Assembly: GCA_027618625.1 (NCBI GenBank)
Contig: JAQCER010000341.1
Span: forward strand, 1-5,084
Source: Verrucomicrobiota bacterium
Lineage (GTDB): Bacteria > Verrucomicrobiota > Verrucomicrobiia > Verrucomicrobiales > DEV007
DNA length: 5,084 bases
Direction of reading: 5' to 3'
The notes under the pieces were generated by a model, which worked only from the letters and a program-made list of their open reading frames with translations, was not told the origin of the DNA and ran no database searches. The position numbers and the translations under genes are program-made. Shown in pieces: positions 1 to 5,084 of the stretch; the stretch's first letter is position 1, and the number at the start of each line of letters is the position of its first letter.

Positions 1-1
1 G

Positions 2-601
2 TTGCTCGCAAAGGATCCGGTGTTCGCTGAAGCGGCATTGAATCCCAAGGTGATGGCCATGGCCGAGTTTTCGGTCGGGCGCGGCTTCCTGCTGACTCAG
101 ATTTCTACCAGCGTCATGCCTACGGGACCGACCACCATCGGTCTCCATGCGGACAGCGGCTGGCTGCCTGCACCCTTCCCGGCGCACAACACGCTGCTGA
201 CGGCCTGTTGGGCACTCACCGGTTACACGAAGGAGGGTGGTGCCACGCTGGTAATCCCAGGCAGCCAGGTGCTGCATCGCCATCCCAACGCGGAGGAAAC
301 CAAAGCTGAGGCTGGTGCCATTGCCATTGAATGCCCGCCCGGTTCCGTTGCGATGTGGGACGGCAACATCTGGCACTCAAACTGGCCGCGTCAGATCGAA
401 GGTGAGCGAGTCGTGGCTCACATCGCCTACACGCGACTGATGATGCGACCCGTCGAAGACTACAGCGCCTATGCGGATGATTTGATCGCCCGGCATGGAC
501 CAGGGATGTCGCAACTGCTCGGGCGGGAGGACTTTCTGTACAGCCCCACTGGATTCGATCCTGTAAAGGGTGTGCAGACCCTCAATACCTCCAAACGCTA
601 G
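2..601 (+). CDS. Phytanoyl-CoA dioxygenase (PhyH) family protein, 5'-truncated by window edge
   Basis: This is the C-terminal 199 or so residues of a probable cytoplasmic Fe(II)/2-oxoglutarate-dependent oxygenase. The frame is open to the left edge, so the TTG at base 2 is probably an internal Leu codon and the true start lies outside the window. Seen in the sequence: an HAD iron-binding motif (H49, D51 of the visible part), the stretch GGATLVIPGSQ (79-89) typical of the jelly-roll core, a distal His (H125 in IWHSNWPR), and an Arg 11 residues later (R136). That His-to-Arg spacing matches the 2-oxoglutarate-binding Arg of human PhyH. The catalytic triad therefore looks intact. Family members hydroxylate very varied small molecules, so the substrate is unknown and phytanoyl-CoA itself should not be assumed. 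The gene stops at TAG 599-601. The next gene on the same strand begins 222 bp later, so co-transcription is possible but not shown. Confidence 0.88.
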   Translation: MLAKDPVFAEAALNPKVMAMAEFSVGRGFLLTQISTSVMPTGPTTIGLHADSGWLPAPFPAHNTLLTACWALTGYTKEGGATLVIPGSQVLHRHPNAEETKAEAGAIAIECPPGSVAMWDGNIWHSNWPRQIEGERVVAHIAYTRLMMRPVEDYSAYADDLIARHGPGMSQLLGREDFLYSPTGFDPVKGVQTLNTSKR

Positions 602-683
602 GCCGGTGCCTGGTGTGTGCAGGCTGAACCTCACGGCGGGATGCGGTCGTTAGCACTCGAAGCCGCCCGTTGACAAGAAGTAC

Positions 684-733
684 ATCCAATCAAACTTGGA
701 TACGGTGTGGACTATCCATGTGGACACACGGAT
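684..733. promoter_or_regulatory. Overlapping inverted repeats upstream of the acyl-CoA synthetase gene, possible operator
   Basis: ATCCAA (684-689) pairs perfectly with TTGGAT (696-701) across 6 nt. TGGATA (697-702) pairs perfectly with TATCCA (713-718) across 10 nt. The two repeats share the central TGGAT, so they could not both form hairpins at once. A direct repeat TGTGGAC occurs at 706-712 and 719-725, a 13-bp period, and a further GGAT lies at 730-733. Such clustering suggests a regulator-binding region, but no known operator is recognised and short repeats can arise by chance. The rest of the 602-823 gap shows no coding potential that I can support. Confidence 0.3.
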
Positions 734-790
734 CAGTTCAGCGTCAGCCGAATCAGGATTTCAGGCTACAGAAATGGCTGACTCTTTCGC

Positions 791-796
791 TACAAT
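791..796 (+). promoter_or_regulatory. Possible -10 element for the acyl-CoA synthetase gene
   Basis: TACAAT matches the sigma-70 -10 consensus at 5 of 6 positions and lies 27 bp before the start codon. That would put transcription start near 802 and give a leader of about 20 nt. No good -35 hexamer lies at the right distance, so this promoter would need an activator or may be spurious. A perfect TTGACA at 670-675 has no matching -10 at 16-18 bp. Confidence 0.25.
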
Positions 797-810
797 CGAC
801 CTTTAAGTGC

Positions 811-815
811 AAGGA
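811..815 (+). promoter_or_regulatory. Ribosome binding site of the acyl-CoA synthetase gene
   Basis: AAGGA lies 8 nt before the ATG at 824. This is good Shine-Dalgarno spacing and fixes the start codon. Confidence 0.7.
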
Positions 816-823
816 CACCTCCC

Positions 824-2368
824 ATGGGAACCATCTGGAACGGCACGCGAGCAATCACAGCAACCGAAATACACCGCCGCGCACGTCAGGCCGCTGCCGG
901 ATTCGAAAGCCTGGGTGTAGGACCCGGCGACGGCGTGGCGATTTATCTGCGCAACGACTACCCCTTTTTCGAGGCGAGTATCGGCGCCGGTCTTGTCGGC
1001 GCATATCCGGTCGCCGTGAACTGGCACTACACACCTACAGAAGCTCACTACCTTCTCGAAGATTCCAGGGCCAAGGTGCTGGTCATACATGCCGATCTGT
1101 ACAACAGCATCCATGAGATTGTTCCGCCCGAATTGACAGTCCTGCAAGTCGCCGTACCGTCTGAAATTCAATCGGCGTACGGTCTGACGGATCTGGCGTG
1201 CCAGGTGCCGGCAGGAAATACCAATTGGGAGAACTGGCGAGATGGCTTTCAAGACTCCGCGCGACCACCAGCTCAAATGCCAAGCACGATCATTTATACC
1301 TCCGGGACTACCGGGCACCCCAAAGGTGTGAAGCGTCCCTCTGCGACAACGCAGCAGAAGCAGGTTGCGATGCGCATGCTGGCGCAGTGCTATGGTTTTA
1401 CCGACTACCTCGAGCGGGGCCAAGACGTGACCACCGCCATCGTCGGGCCCATCTATCATTCCGCGCCCAACACTCACGCAAACTTCTGCTTCGTTAACGA
1501 CGCCAACATCGTCATGCTGCCGCGCTTCGACCCCGAAGATCTGCTGCGGCAGATAGAGCAGCGAAAAATCACCCACCTGAACATGGTGCCAATCATGTTC
1601 AACCGGCTGCTCAAGCTGCCTGCAGAGGTTCGAGGGCGGTACGATGTCTCCTCGCTCGAGTTTGTAGCACACGCAGCAGCGCCCGTATCGCCCCCTATCA
1701 AGCAGGCCATGATCGAGTGGTGGGGGCCGGTGATCAACGAATACTACGGGTCCACAGAAATGGGCAATATCACCTTCTGCACCACAGAGGAATGGCTGGC
1801 GCACCCGGGAACGGTTGGTCGTCCCATGACAGGTGCAGTGGTGCGAGTCGTCGACGAGAACGGCAACGAATTGCCGCCACGGGAAATCGGCGAAGTAATC
1901 GGTCGCACGGAGGGCTCATCCGACTTCACGTATCAGAACGACCCTGCCAAGCGCCGACAGATGGAAAAGCAGGGGCTGTTCGCACCAGGCGACATTGGTT
2001 ACTTCGACGAGGACGGTTTCCTCTACCTCTGCGATCGGGCCAGCGACATGATCATCTCCGGTGGTGTGAACATTTATCCGGCTGAGATCGAAGCAGAGCT
2101 GCACAAGATGCCGGAGATTGCCGACTGCGCCGTGTTCGGCATTCCGGATGAAGAGTTTGGCGAGGCCGTCTGTGCGTACATTCAACCCCAGCCCGGTATT
2201 CACCTCGAAGAGGCCGAACTGAGAACCCGGCTGCGCGAGCAAGTCGCCGGTTACAAAATGCCGAAGGTGTGGGAGTTTGCAGCCGAGCTGCCGCGCGAAG
2301 ACTCGGGCAAAATCTTCAAGCGCAAGCTGCGCGCGCCCTATTGGGAGCATGCGGGCCGCACCATCTAA
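824..2368 (+). CDS. Acyl-CoA synthetase (AMP-forming; ANL superfamily, FadD-like)
   Basis: This 514-residue protein is predicted to activate a carboxylic acid in two steps: ATP-dependent adenylation, then thioester formation with CoA. Visible family motifs, in order, are the phosphate-binding loop YTSGTTGHPKG (158-168), the aromatic motif GPIYHSAP (208-215), YYGSTE (307-312) with the Mg/ATP Glu E312, PGDIGY (388-393) with ribose-binding D390, DRASDMI (404-410) at the hinge, GGVNIYPAEIE (413-423) of the CoA-binding region, and SGKIFKR (494-500) with catalytic K496. All the main catalytic residues are present and the length is normal, so the gene looks intact. The hinge has Ser-Asp where many relatives have Lys-Lys-Asp. 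The substrate (fatty, aromatic, steroid-like or other acid) cannot be read from sequence. The ATG at 824 has a well-spaced AAGGA. The gene is convergent with the DUF2255 gene, 22 bp beyond its stop. Confidence 0.93.
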   Translation: MGTIWNGTRAITATEIHRRARQAAAGFESLGVGPGDGVAIYLRNDYPFFEASIGAGLVGAYPVAVNWHYTPTEAHYLLEDSRAKVLVIHADLYNSIHEIVPPELTVLQVAVPSEIQSAYGLTDLACQVPAGNTNWENWRDGFQDSARPPAQMPSTIIYTSGTTGHPKGVKRPSATTQQKQVAMRMLAQCYGFTDYLERGQDVTTAIVGPIYHSAPNTHANFCFVNDANIVMLPRFDPEDLLRQIEQRKITHLNMVPIMFNRLLKLPAEVRGRYDVSSLEFVAHAAAPVSPPIKQAMIEWWGPVINEYYGSTEMGNITFCTTEEWLAHPGTVGRPMTGAVVRVVDENGNELPPREIGEVIGRTEGSSDFTYQNDPAKRRQMEKQGLFAPGDIGYFDEDGFLYLCDRASDMIISGGVNIYPAEIEAELHKMPEIADCAVFGIPDEEFGEAVCAYIQPQPGIHLEEAELRTRLREQVAGYKMPKVWEFAAELPREDSGKIFKRKLRAPYWEHAGRTI

Positions 2369-2390
2369 GCTGGAGCATGGATCGGTACCT

Positions 2391-2789
2391 TCATTTCAAA
2401 TCACGTGGGATGAGTTCGAGCGTACTGGCCATCGATTTTTGATCGATGGCCTTTTGTAATACCCTCTCGGGAACTTTGTTACCAAATCTCGTCTGATAGG
2501 CTTCGTTGAGCGCAAAATTGATAGTTCCCAGATCGTGGGGAACGACAGCATCGATGGGAATCACCGTATCGTCTGCCTTGATCTGTCCCGATGGGTTAGC
2601 GAGAAATGCGGTATGCCAGCTTGGTTCGTCGAAATGGTAGCGTCTGCAAAACAGTCTATCGCCAACGACCATGATCGATATGTCCATGAAGGAGAACGAA
2701 TTACCTGCACGGATTTGTTGCTTTTTCGCTTGGCGAACGAGTCTGATCACATCGTCGTGCGTAAGTTCTGTCACGGCATTCCCATACAC
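2391..2789 (-). CDS. DUF2255 family protein
   Basis: A 132-residue protein of unknown function, probably soluble, with no signal peptide or membrane segment visible. It matches my recollection of the DUF2255 pattern: a basic/aromatic strand followed by a Ser-Trp motif (DRLFCRRYHFDEPSWHTAFL, 44-63), then a Gly-Gln-Ile strand (68-70), NFALNEAYQTRFGNK (91-105) and a C-terminal STLELIPRD (122-130). The length is normal for the family. The start is uncertain. GTG at 2789 is the first possible start after an in-frame TAG but has no clear Shine-Dalgarno; GTG at 2774, preceded by GGGA, would give MTELTHDD and is a fair alternative. The gene lies 33 bp downstream of the PPOX-like gene on the same strand, suggesting one transcript. 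Its 3' end contains the terminator hairpin of the convergent gene. Confidence 0.75.
   Translation of the reverse strand: MYGNAVTELTHDDVIRLVRQAKKQQIRAGNSFSFMDISIMVVGDRLFCRRYHFDEPSWHTAFLANPSGQIKADDTVIPIDAVVPHDLGTINFALNEAYQTRFGNKVPERVLQKAIDQKSMASTLELIPRDLK
2427..2455 (+). terminator. Rho-independent terminator of the acyl-CoA synthetase gene, inside the convergent DUF2255 gene
   Basis: GGCCATCGAT (2427-2436) and ATCGATGGCC (2442-2451) form a perfect 10-bp stem with a TTTTG loop, followed at once by TTTT (2452-2455). The hairpin begins 59 bp after the stop codon at 2368. Only the plus-strand reading has the T-run, so it should stop transcripts of the acyl-CoA synthetase gene and not minus-strand transcripts. 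It lies wholly inside the minus-strand DUF2255 coding sequence, covering residues 113-121 (KAIDQKSMA). Confidence 0.72.
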
Positions 2790-2822
2790 TTTGGGTTCTG
2801 GTGACTAGACCCTTGTGCGCGG

Positions 2823-3293
2823 TTACTCTGCGTCCGCACGTGCCCACGACTGTAGCTGGTCCGGCTTCATGACGACCAATACGGGGTTCTGATTCTGGTC
2901 TCGCTTCAGGTCGTCCAAGAGGGTTGCAGCGGACTCCTCCCCAAAGTACTTCACCAGAATCTTCCCCGTCATATCCCAGATTGATTCGTCTCGAATTTCT
3001 GCTCTCCCCTTGGCAACTACCGCACGATAATCGTCGCCTTGATCCACCACGACACTCAGTCTCGGGTCGCGCCGGAGGTTGTTTTTGACCCAATGTCTTG
3101 CTTTGTCCGCTATGACGTAAAAGGCCGTGCCATCCCAGAGAAAGCCGACTGGAGTGAGCTGGGACGATCCATCACTGTTAGTCGTTCCGAGAACGCAATT
3201 GCGAGGTTCGGCCAAGAATTCATCCAACTTCTCGGGAGTAAGCGGTTGTCTGCCCCGGAGCCGAGTTCCATAACGGACCTTCGAATATCTCAT
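2823..3293 (-). CDS. Pyridoxamine 5'-phosphate oxidase-like split-barrel protein (PPOX/Rv1155-like)
   Basis: A 156-residue predicted flavin- or F420-binding split-barrel protein. The family pattern is clear: a first strand pair LGTTNSDGSSQLTPVGFLWDG (35-55), a helix and strand with KNNLRRDPRLSVVVD (70-84), and YRAVVAKGRAEI (89-100), followed by a helical C-terminal part. This is the arrangement of small Rv1155/TIGR03618-type proteins, some of which bind F420 and others FMN or heme. The cofactor cannot be decided here, and a true pyridoxamine phosphate oxidase role is unlikely. ATG at 3293 is the only usable start, because the in-frame upstream stretch up to a TGA holds no ATG, GTG or TTG. The Shine-Dalgarno is weak. 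It is probably the first gene of a minus-strand unit with the DUF2255 gene. Confidence 0.83.
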   Translation of the reverse strand: MRYSKVRYGTRLRGRQPLTPEKLDEFLAEPRNCVLGTTNSDGSSQLTPVGFLWDGTAFYVIADKARHWVKNNLRRDPRLSVVVDQGDDYRAVVAKGRAEIRDESIWDMTGKILVKYFGEESAATLLDDLKRDQNQNPVLVVMKPDQLQSWARADAE

Positions 3294-3370
3294 GGTTGCA
3301 CCAACAATTCCGTGTGAGGTCGCGCTACCTCGTTGCGTCTTCTCAGAATGGGGTCGTCACTGCGCCGCAG

Positions 3371-3398
3371 CGACGCTGAGCCTGAGCGTCGATATCGA
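3371..3398. repeat. Two adjacent palindromes at the predicted start of the PPOX-DUF2255 transcript
   Basis: CGACGCT (3371-3377) and AGCGTCG (3385-3391) are perfect inverted repeats around a 7-nt spacer. They are joined to a perfect 10-bp palindrome, TCGATATCGA (3389-3398), that touches the candidate -10. They could be a repressor operator or a 5' stabilising hairpin. Neither role is proven. Confidence 0.35.
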
Positions 3399-3427
3399 TT
3401 GTAGCGCCGCGACATTGCATAATTCAA
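3398..3427 (-). promoter_or_regulatory. Candidate sigma-70-type promoter for the PPOX-DUF2255 unit
   Basis: On the minus strand, TTGAAT (3427-3422) and TACAAT (3403-3398) are separated by 18 bp, matching the -35 and -10 consensus at 4/6 and 5/6. Transcription would start near 3391, leaving a leader of about 100 nt before the ATG at 3293. Two palindromes sit at the predicted start site. Confidence 0.4.
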
Positions 3428-3486
3428 GATTGGCGGGTGCCCGTGTCTACGCGAGGTCACCTGCGAGGACGGCGAGTCCCGGGCGC

Positions 3487-3492
3487 AAGGAG
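3487..3492 (+). promoter_or_regulatory. Strong ribosome binding site of the NIPSNAP-like stub
   Basis: AAGGAG lies 8 nt before the ATG at 3501, a near-ideal Shine-Dalgarno. It is better than that of most genes in the window, which argues that the short frame after it was once a real gene. The intergenic stretch 3294-3486 before it contains the minus-strand promoter candidate and nothing else I can assign. Confidence 0.55.
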
Positions 3493-3500
3493 AAGACAGC

Positions 3501-3557
3501 ATGTTTTACGAGCTTAATCAACACAAGGTCTTGCCCAGCAAGATGGACGCGTCGTAG
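3501..3557 (+). pseudogene. Truncated 5' stub of a NIPSNAP-family-like gene
   Basis: ATG at 3501 follows an ideal AAGGAG and opens a frame reading MFYELNQHKVLPSKMDAS before TAG at 3555-3557. The pattern M-[FI]-Y-E-L, then V-x-P-x-K-M-D/E, is how NIPSNAP-domain proteins (ferredoxin-like fold, about 100 residues per domain, function poorly known) commonly begin. Neither the same frame past the stop nor the other plus-strand frames continue a NIPSNAP-like protein, and the aminotransferase 3' end lies 35 bp on. I infer that the rest of the gene was deleted or replaced. The match is short, so it could be a chance resemblance or a tiny ORF in its own right. Confidence 0.42.
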
Positions 3558-3558
3558 C

Positions 3559-3576
3559 AAGCGCAGATGTGCGCTT
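3559..3576. repeat. Perfect hairpin between the NIPSNAP-like stub and the aminotransferase stop
   Basis: AAGCGCA (3559-3565) and TGCGCTT (3570-3576) form a 7-bp stem with a GATG loop, one base after the stub's TAG and 15 nt beyond the aminotransferase stop codon on the minus strand. There is no T-run on either strand, so it is not a standard intrinsic terminator. It may protect the 3' end of the aminotransferase mRNA or mark the rearrangement edge. Confidence 0.35.
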
Positions 3577-3591
3577 CCGTGTCGATCACCA

Positions 3592-4905
3592 CTAATGAGC
3601 CTCCTGCGCCACCTCGAGTGTCATGGCGAAGGCCGCTGCGAGGTCCGTGATTTCTGCACTGGTCATCACGGTCGATAGAAACCCCGAGCAGCGCGGCGAA
3701 AGAATGAACCCTCTGTCAAGCATACCGCGATGCACGACCTTGGCCATCGCCTTCTCGGCAGTGGTTAGGTACGCGCTGCGATAGTCCGTCATGGGACGAT
3801 CGTGGAAGTGGATCTGGAACATCGACCCGACACCCGTCACCTGTCCAGGTCGTCCGGCCCTATCGAACGCATTCCGAAGGCCGGTGCGCGCCTGCTCGCC
3901 CGCCCGTTCCAGTTGCTGGTAGATCTCCGGTGTGAGCGCCTCCATGGCCGCGAGGCCGGCCGCCATGCTGACCGGATTGCCGGTGAAGGTGCCACTCGAC
4001 GGATTCAGCGGGGGGCCGTGGTCGTGGCTGAATACGGCCATCGCTGCCTCGGTTCCGCAGACGGCTCCGATCGGGTATCCGCCACCGATGATCTTGGCGA
4101 AGGTGGTGAGATCAGGCTCGATGCCATAGCGCGCCTGGGCACCGTGATAGCCTAGCCGGAGCGCGATGACCTCGTCAGTCACGATCAGTGCGCCAACTTC
4201 GCGCGCAGCCTTTTGGACTGCCTGCAGGAACTCCGCGCTCATCTCGATCATGCCGATTGCGCTCGGGACCGGATCGATCAGGATTGCAGCGAGGTTGTCG
4301 GCGCTGTCCCGGACCAGTCGCACCGCTTCTTCCGTCTGATTGAGCGGCAGAACCAACGTATCGTCCAGAACGGCCGGCGGCGTACCACGGGTGTGGGGAA
4401 TCGACTTGGGCACATTGCCCCAGTTTTCTGGCGTTGAGTCCAGGCTGACTTCGGCGTGGTCATACATGCCGTGATACGCGCCCTCGATCTTGGCGATCCG
4501 GTGTCGACCGGTTCGGGCCCTTGCGGCCTTCAGCGCAAGCATCACCGCCTCGGTGCCACTGTTGCAGAACCTAACCTTGTCGACTGAAGCCACCCGGTCT
4601 CGAAGCAGTTCCGCGAGCTGGATTTCCCGCTCTGTCGGAAACGCGAAGCAAGAGCCGTTACCAATCACCTCTGCCACCGCTTCGACAATAGCGGGATGGG
4701 CATGGCCATGGATCAACGAGGCGAAATTGTTCAACAGGTCGAGCCGGAGAACCCCGTCGACATCCTCGATATAGGCGCCGATACCGCGCTTGGCGTAGAT
4801 CGGAAATGGATCGACCCAAGTCAGCAGCCGTGAAACACCTCCGGGCAACACCTGCCTGGCGCGAGCAAATATCGCAGCGGAGTTGGAGTTGTCGTCTGGC
4901 CACAT
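3592..4905 (-). CDS. Class III PLP-dependent aminotransferase, glutamate-1-semialdehyde aminomutase-like
   Basis: A 437-residue cytoplasmic fold-type I enzyme with pyridoxal 5'-phosphate as cofactor. Numbered from the chosen ATG, the landmarks are the N-terminal FARARQVLPGGVSR (13-26), the phosphate-binding NSGTEA (115-120), YHG (144-146) that stacks on the cofactor, DE (244-245) that contacts the pyridine nitrogen, the Schiff-base Lys K271 in FAKIIGGG, and GTFTGNPVSMAAG (305-317). The C-terminus is complete and the length is normal. The fold is closest to glutamate-1-semialdehyde 2,1-aminomutase. However, DEVIALRLGYHG replaces the usual DEVMTGFRV of HemL, so it is more likely an aminotransferase of unknown substrate than the heme-pathway enzyme. 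Start choice: ATG at 4905 has GAGGGG 9 nt upstream. ATG at 4914, ATG at 4935 and TTG at 4959 are in-frame alternatives with badly placed or weak Shine-Dalgarno sites. A CmcJ-like fragment ends one base before this ATG. Confidence 0.88.
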   Translation of the reverse strand: MWPDDNSNSAAIFARARQVLPGGVSRLLTWVDPFPIYAKRGIGAYIEDVDGVLRLDLLNNFASLIHGHAHPAIVEAVAEVIGNGSCFAFPTEREIQLAELLRDRVASVDKVRFCNSGTEAVMLALKAARARTGRHRIAKIEGAYHGMYDHAEVSLDSTPENWGNVPKSIPHTRGTPPAVLDDTLVLPLNQTEEAVRLVRDSADNLAAILIDPVPSAIGMIEMSAEFLQAVQKAAREVGALIVTDEVIALRLGYHGAQARYGIEPDLTTFAKIIGGGYPIGAVCGTEAAMAVFSHDHGPPLNPSSGTFTGNPVSMAAGLAAMEALTPEIYQQLERAGEQARTGLRNAFDRAGRPGQVTGVGSMFQIHFHDRPMTDYRSAYLTTAEKAMAKVVHRGMLDRGFILSPRCSGFLSTVMTSAEITDLAAAFAMTLEVAQEAH

Positions 4906-4906
4906 G

Positions 4907-5084
4907 TCAATCATCCCCTCGGTACGTGGAAGCATCCCTGCCCGTGAGTTTTCGTACAATCACTTTGCATAGCTTGTAGTAGTCGCGCCTCACCAGATCG
5001 CAGTCGTAGAAGTCTGAAACAGCGGTCGGGCTTCGAACCAGTTCAAAGCCACTGGAATTCAACGTCATGGTCAAACCGATGGTA
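4907..5084 (-). pseudogene. C-terminally truncated CmcJ/NvfI-family oxygenase-like fragment, entering from the right edge
   Basis: A minus-strand frame is open from the window edge (first full codon at 5083) to TGA at 4909-4907, giving 58 visible residues. It contains GFELVRSPTAVSDFYD, then VRRDYY and KLTG. From memory these align with the middle of CmcJ/AsaB/NvfI-type proteins (usually about 250-300 residues, hydroxylase or desaturase-like), where a segment like GFxLVxHPTAVxDFYDD, V(K/R)xxYYPE and a TGA segment precede the FDHxxR motif. Here the similarity stops after KLTG. The final residues DASTYRGDD are unlike the family, and the catalytic C-terminal half is absent in all three frames. 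The stop is followed by C and then the aminotransferase ATG. ATG at 5068 could start a 53-residue peptide, but homology extending upstream of it favours a fragment of a longer gene. The family call rests on recognition only. Confidence 0.55.

Noticed and set aside
608..624. Small hairpin GCCTG-N7-CAGGC just after the PhyH-like gene
   Set aside because: The stem is only 5 bp and no T-run follows, so it is not credible as an intrinsic terminator.
670..675. Perfect TTGACA -35 hexamer
   Set aside because: No acceptable -10 hexamer lies 16-18 bp downstream; the nearest, GGATAC, is 22 bp away.
670..1116. 148-codon plus-strand frame starting with TTG upstream of and overlapping the acyl-CoA synthetase start
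   Set aside because: The translation is Arg/Ser-rich and low in hydrophobic residues. It lacks a Shine-Dalgarno and overlaps a confident gene in another frame.
803..1804. 333-codon minus-strand open frame opposite the acyl-CoA synthetase gene
   Set aside because: It is antisense to a gene with complete ANL motifs. Its translation is Cys/Arg/His-rich with no family pattern, as expected for a shadow frame.
3418..3423. CATAAT as a plus-strand -10 for the NIPSNAP-like stub
   Set aside because: There is no usable -35 at the right distance (TCGATT is the best, at 3/6), and the bases lie within the better minus-strand promoter candidate.
3290..3502. 70-codon minus-strand frame covering the gap upstream of the PPOX-like gene
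   Set aside because: The composition is Arg/Ser/Pro-rich with no recognisable motif, and the stretch looks like a promoter and leader region.
3292..3678. 128-codon plus-strand frame spanning the same gap and running into the aminotransferase 3' end
   Set aside because: No family resemblance, no Shine-Dalgarno, Arg/Ser/Thr-rich, and it overlaps the confident minus-strand gene.
3546..4990. Search for direct or inverted repeats at the two edges of the aminotransferase segment, as a mobile element would leave
   Set aside because: Only trivial short matches such as GTCGTAG were found, at 3551-3557 and again near 5004-5010. They are too short and badly placed to be target duplications.

Overview
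This is a moderately GC-rich bacterial window. It holds one partial and four complete protein-coding genes, plus two gene fragments that seem to flank one of them. The gene mix suggests an environmental proteobacterium or similar lineage with a large catabolic and accessory gene set: a phytanoyl-CoA dioxygenase-like enzyme, an acyl-CoA synthetase, a split-barrel flavin/F420 protein, a DUF2255 protein, a class III aminotransferase, and remnants of NIPSNAP-like and CmcJ-like genes. No rRNA, tRNA, CRISPR array or transposase is visible, and the taxon cannot be fixed from this sequence alone.

Layout, left to right. (1) 2-601 (+) is the C-terminal part of a PhyH-family Fe(II)/2-oxoglutarate dioxygenase that enters from the left. 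(2) 602-823 is an intergenic stretch with overlapping inverted repeats, a weak -10-like element and a good ribosome binding site. It leads into (3) 824-2368 (+), a complete acyl-CoA synthetase of the ANL superfamily. Its probable intrinsic terminator (2427-2455) lies inside the 3' coding end of the next, convergent gene. (4) 2391-2789 (-), DUF2255, and 2823-3293 (-), a PPOX-like split-barrel protein, form a probable two-gene minus-strand unit. A candidate promoter with two palindromes lies around 3371-3427. (5) 3501-3557 (+) has a strong ribosome binding site and a NIPSNAP-like N-terminus but stops after 18 codons. (6) 3592-4905 (-) is a complete glutamate-1-semialdehyde-aminomutase-like class III aminotransferase. 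(7) 4907-5084 (-) carries a CmcJ/NvfI-like protein fragment that enters from the right and ends early, one base before the aminotransferase ATG.

How the parts may work together. The PhyH-like oxygenase and the acyl-CoA synthetase fit oxidation or activation of a carboxylic acid, but nothing here identifies the substrate. The most notable structural point is that the aminotransferase is complete while the genes on both sides are cut short at its edges: a NIPSNAP-like 5' stub facing its 3' end and a CmcJ-like fragment facing its 5' end. This looks like a replacement or insertion between two formerly convergent genes, and it left the aminotransferase start almost abutting the stop of the CmcJ fragment. 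I see no convincing evidence of a wholly new biological system.
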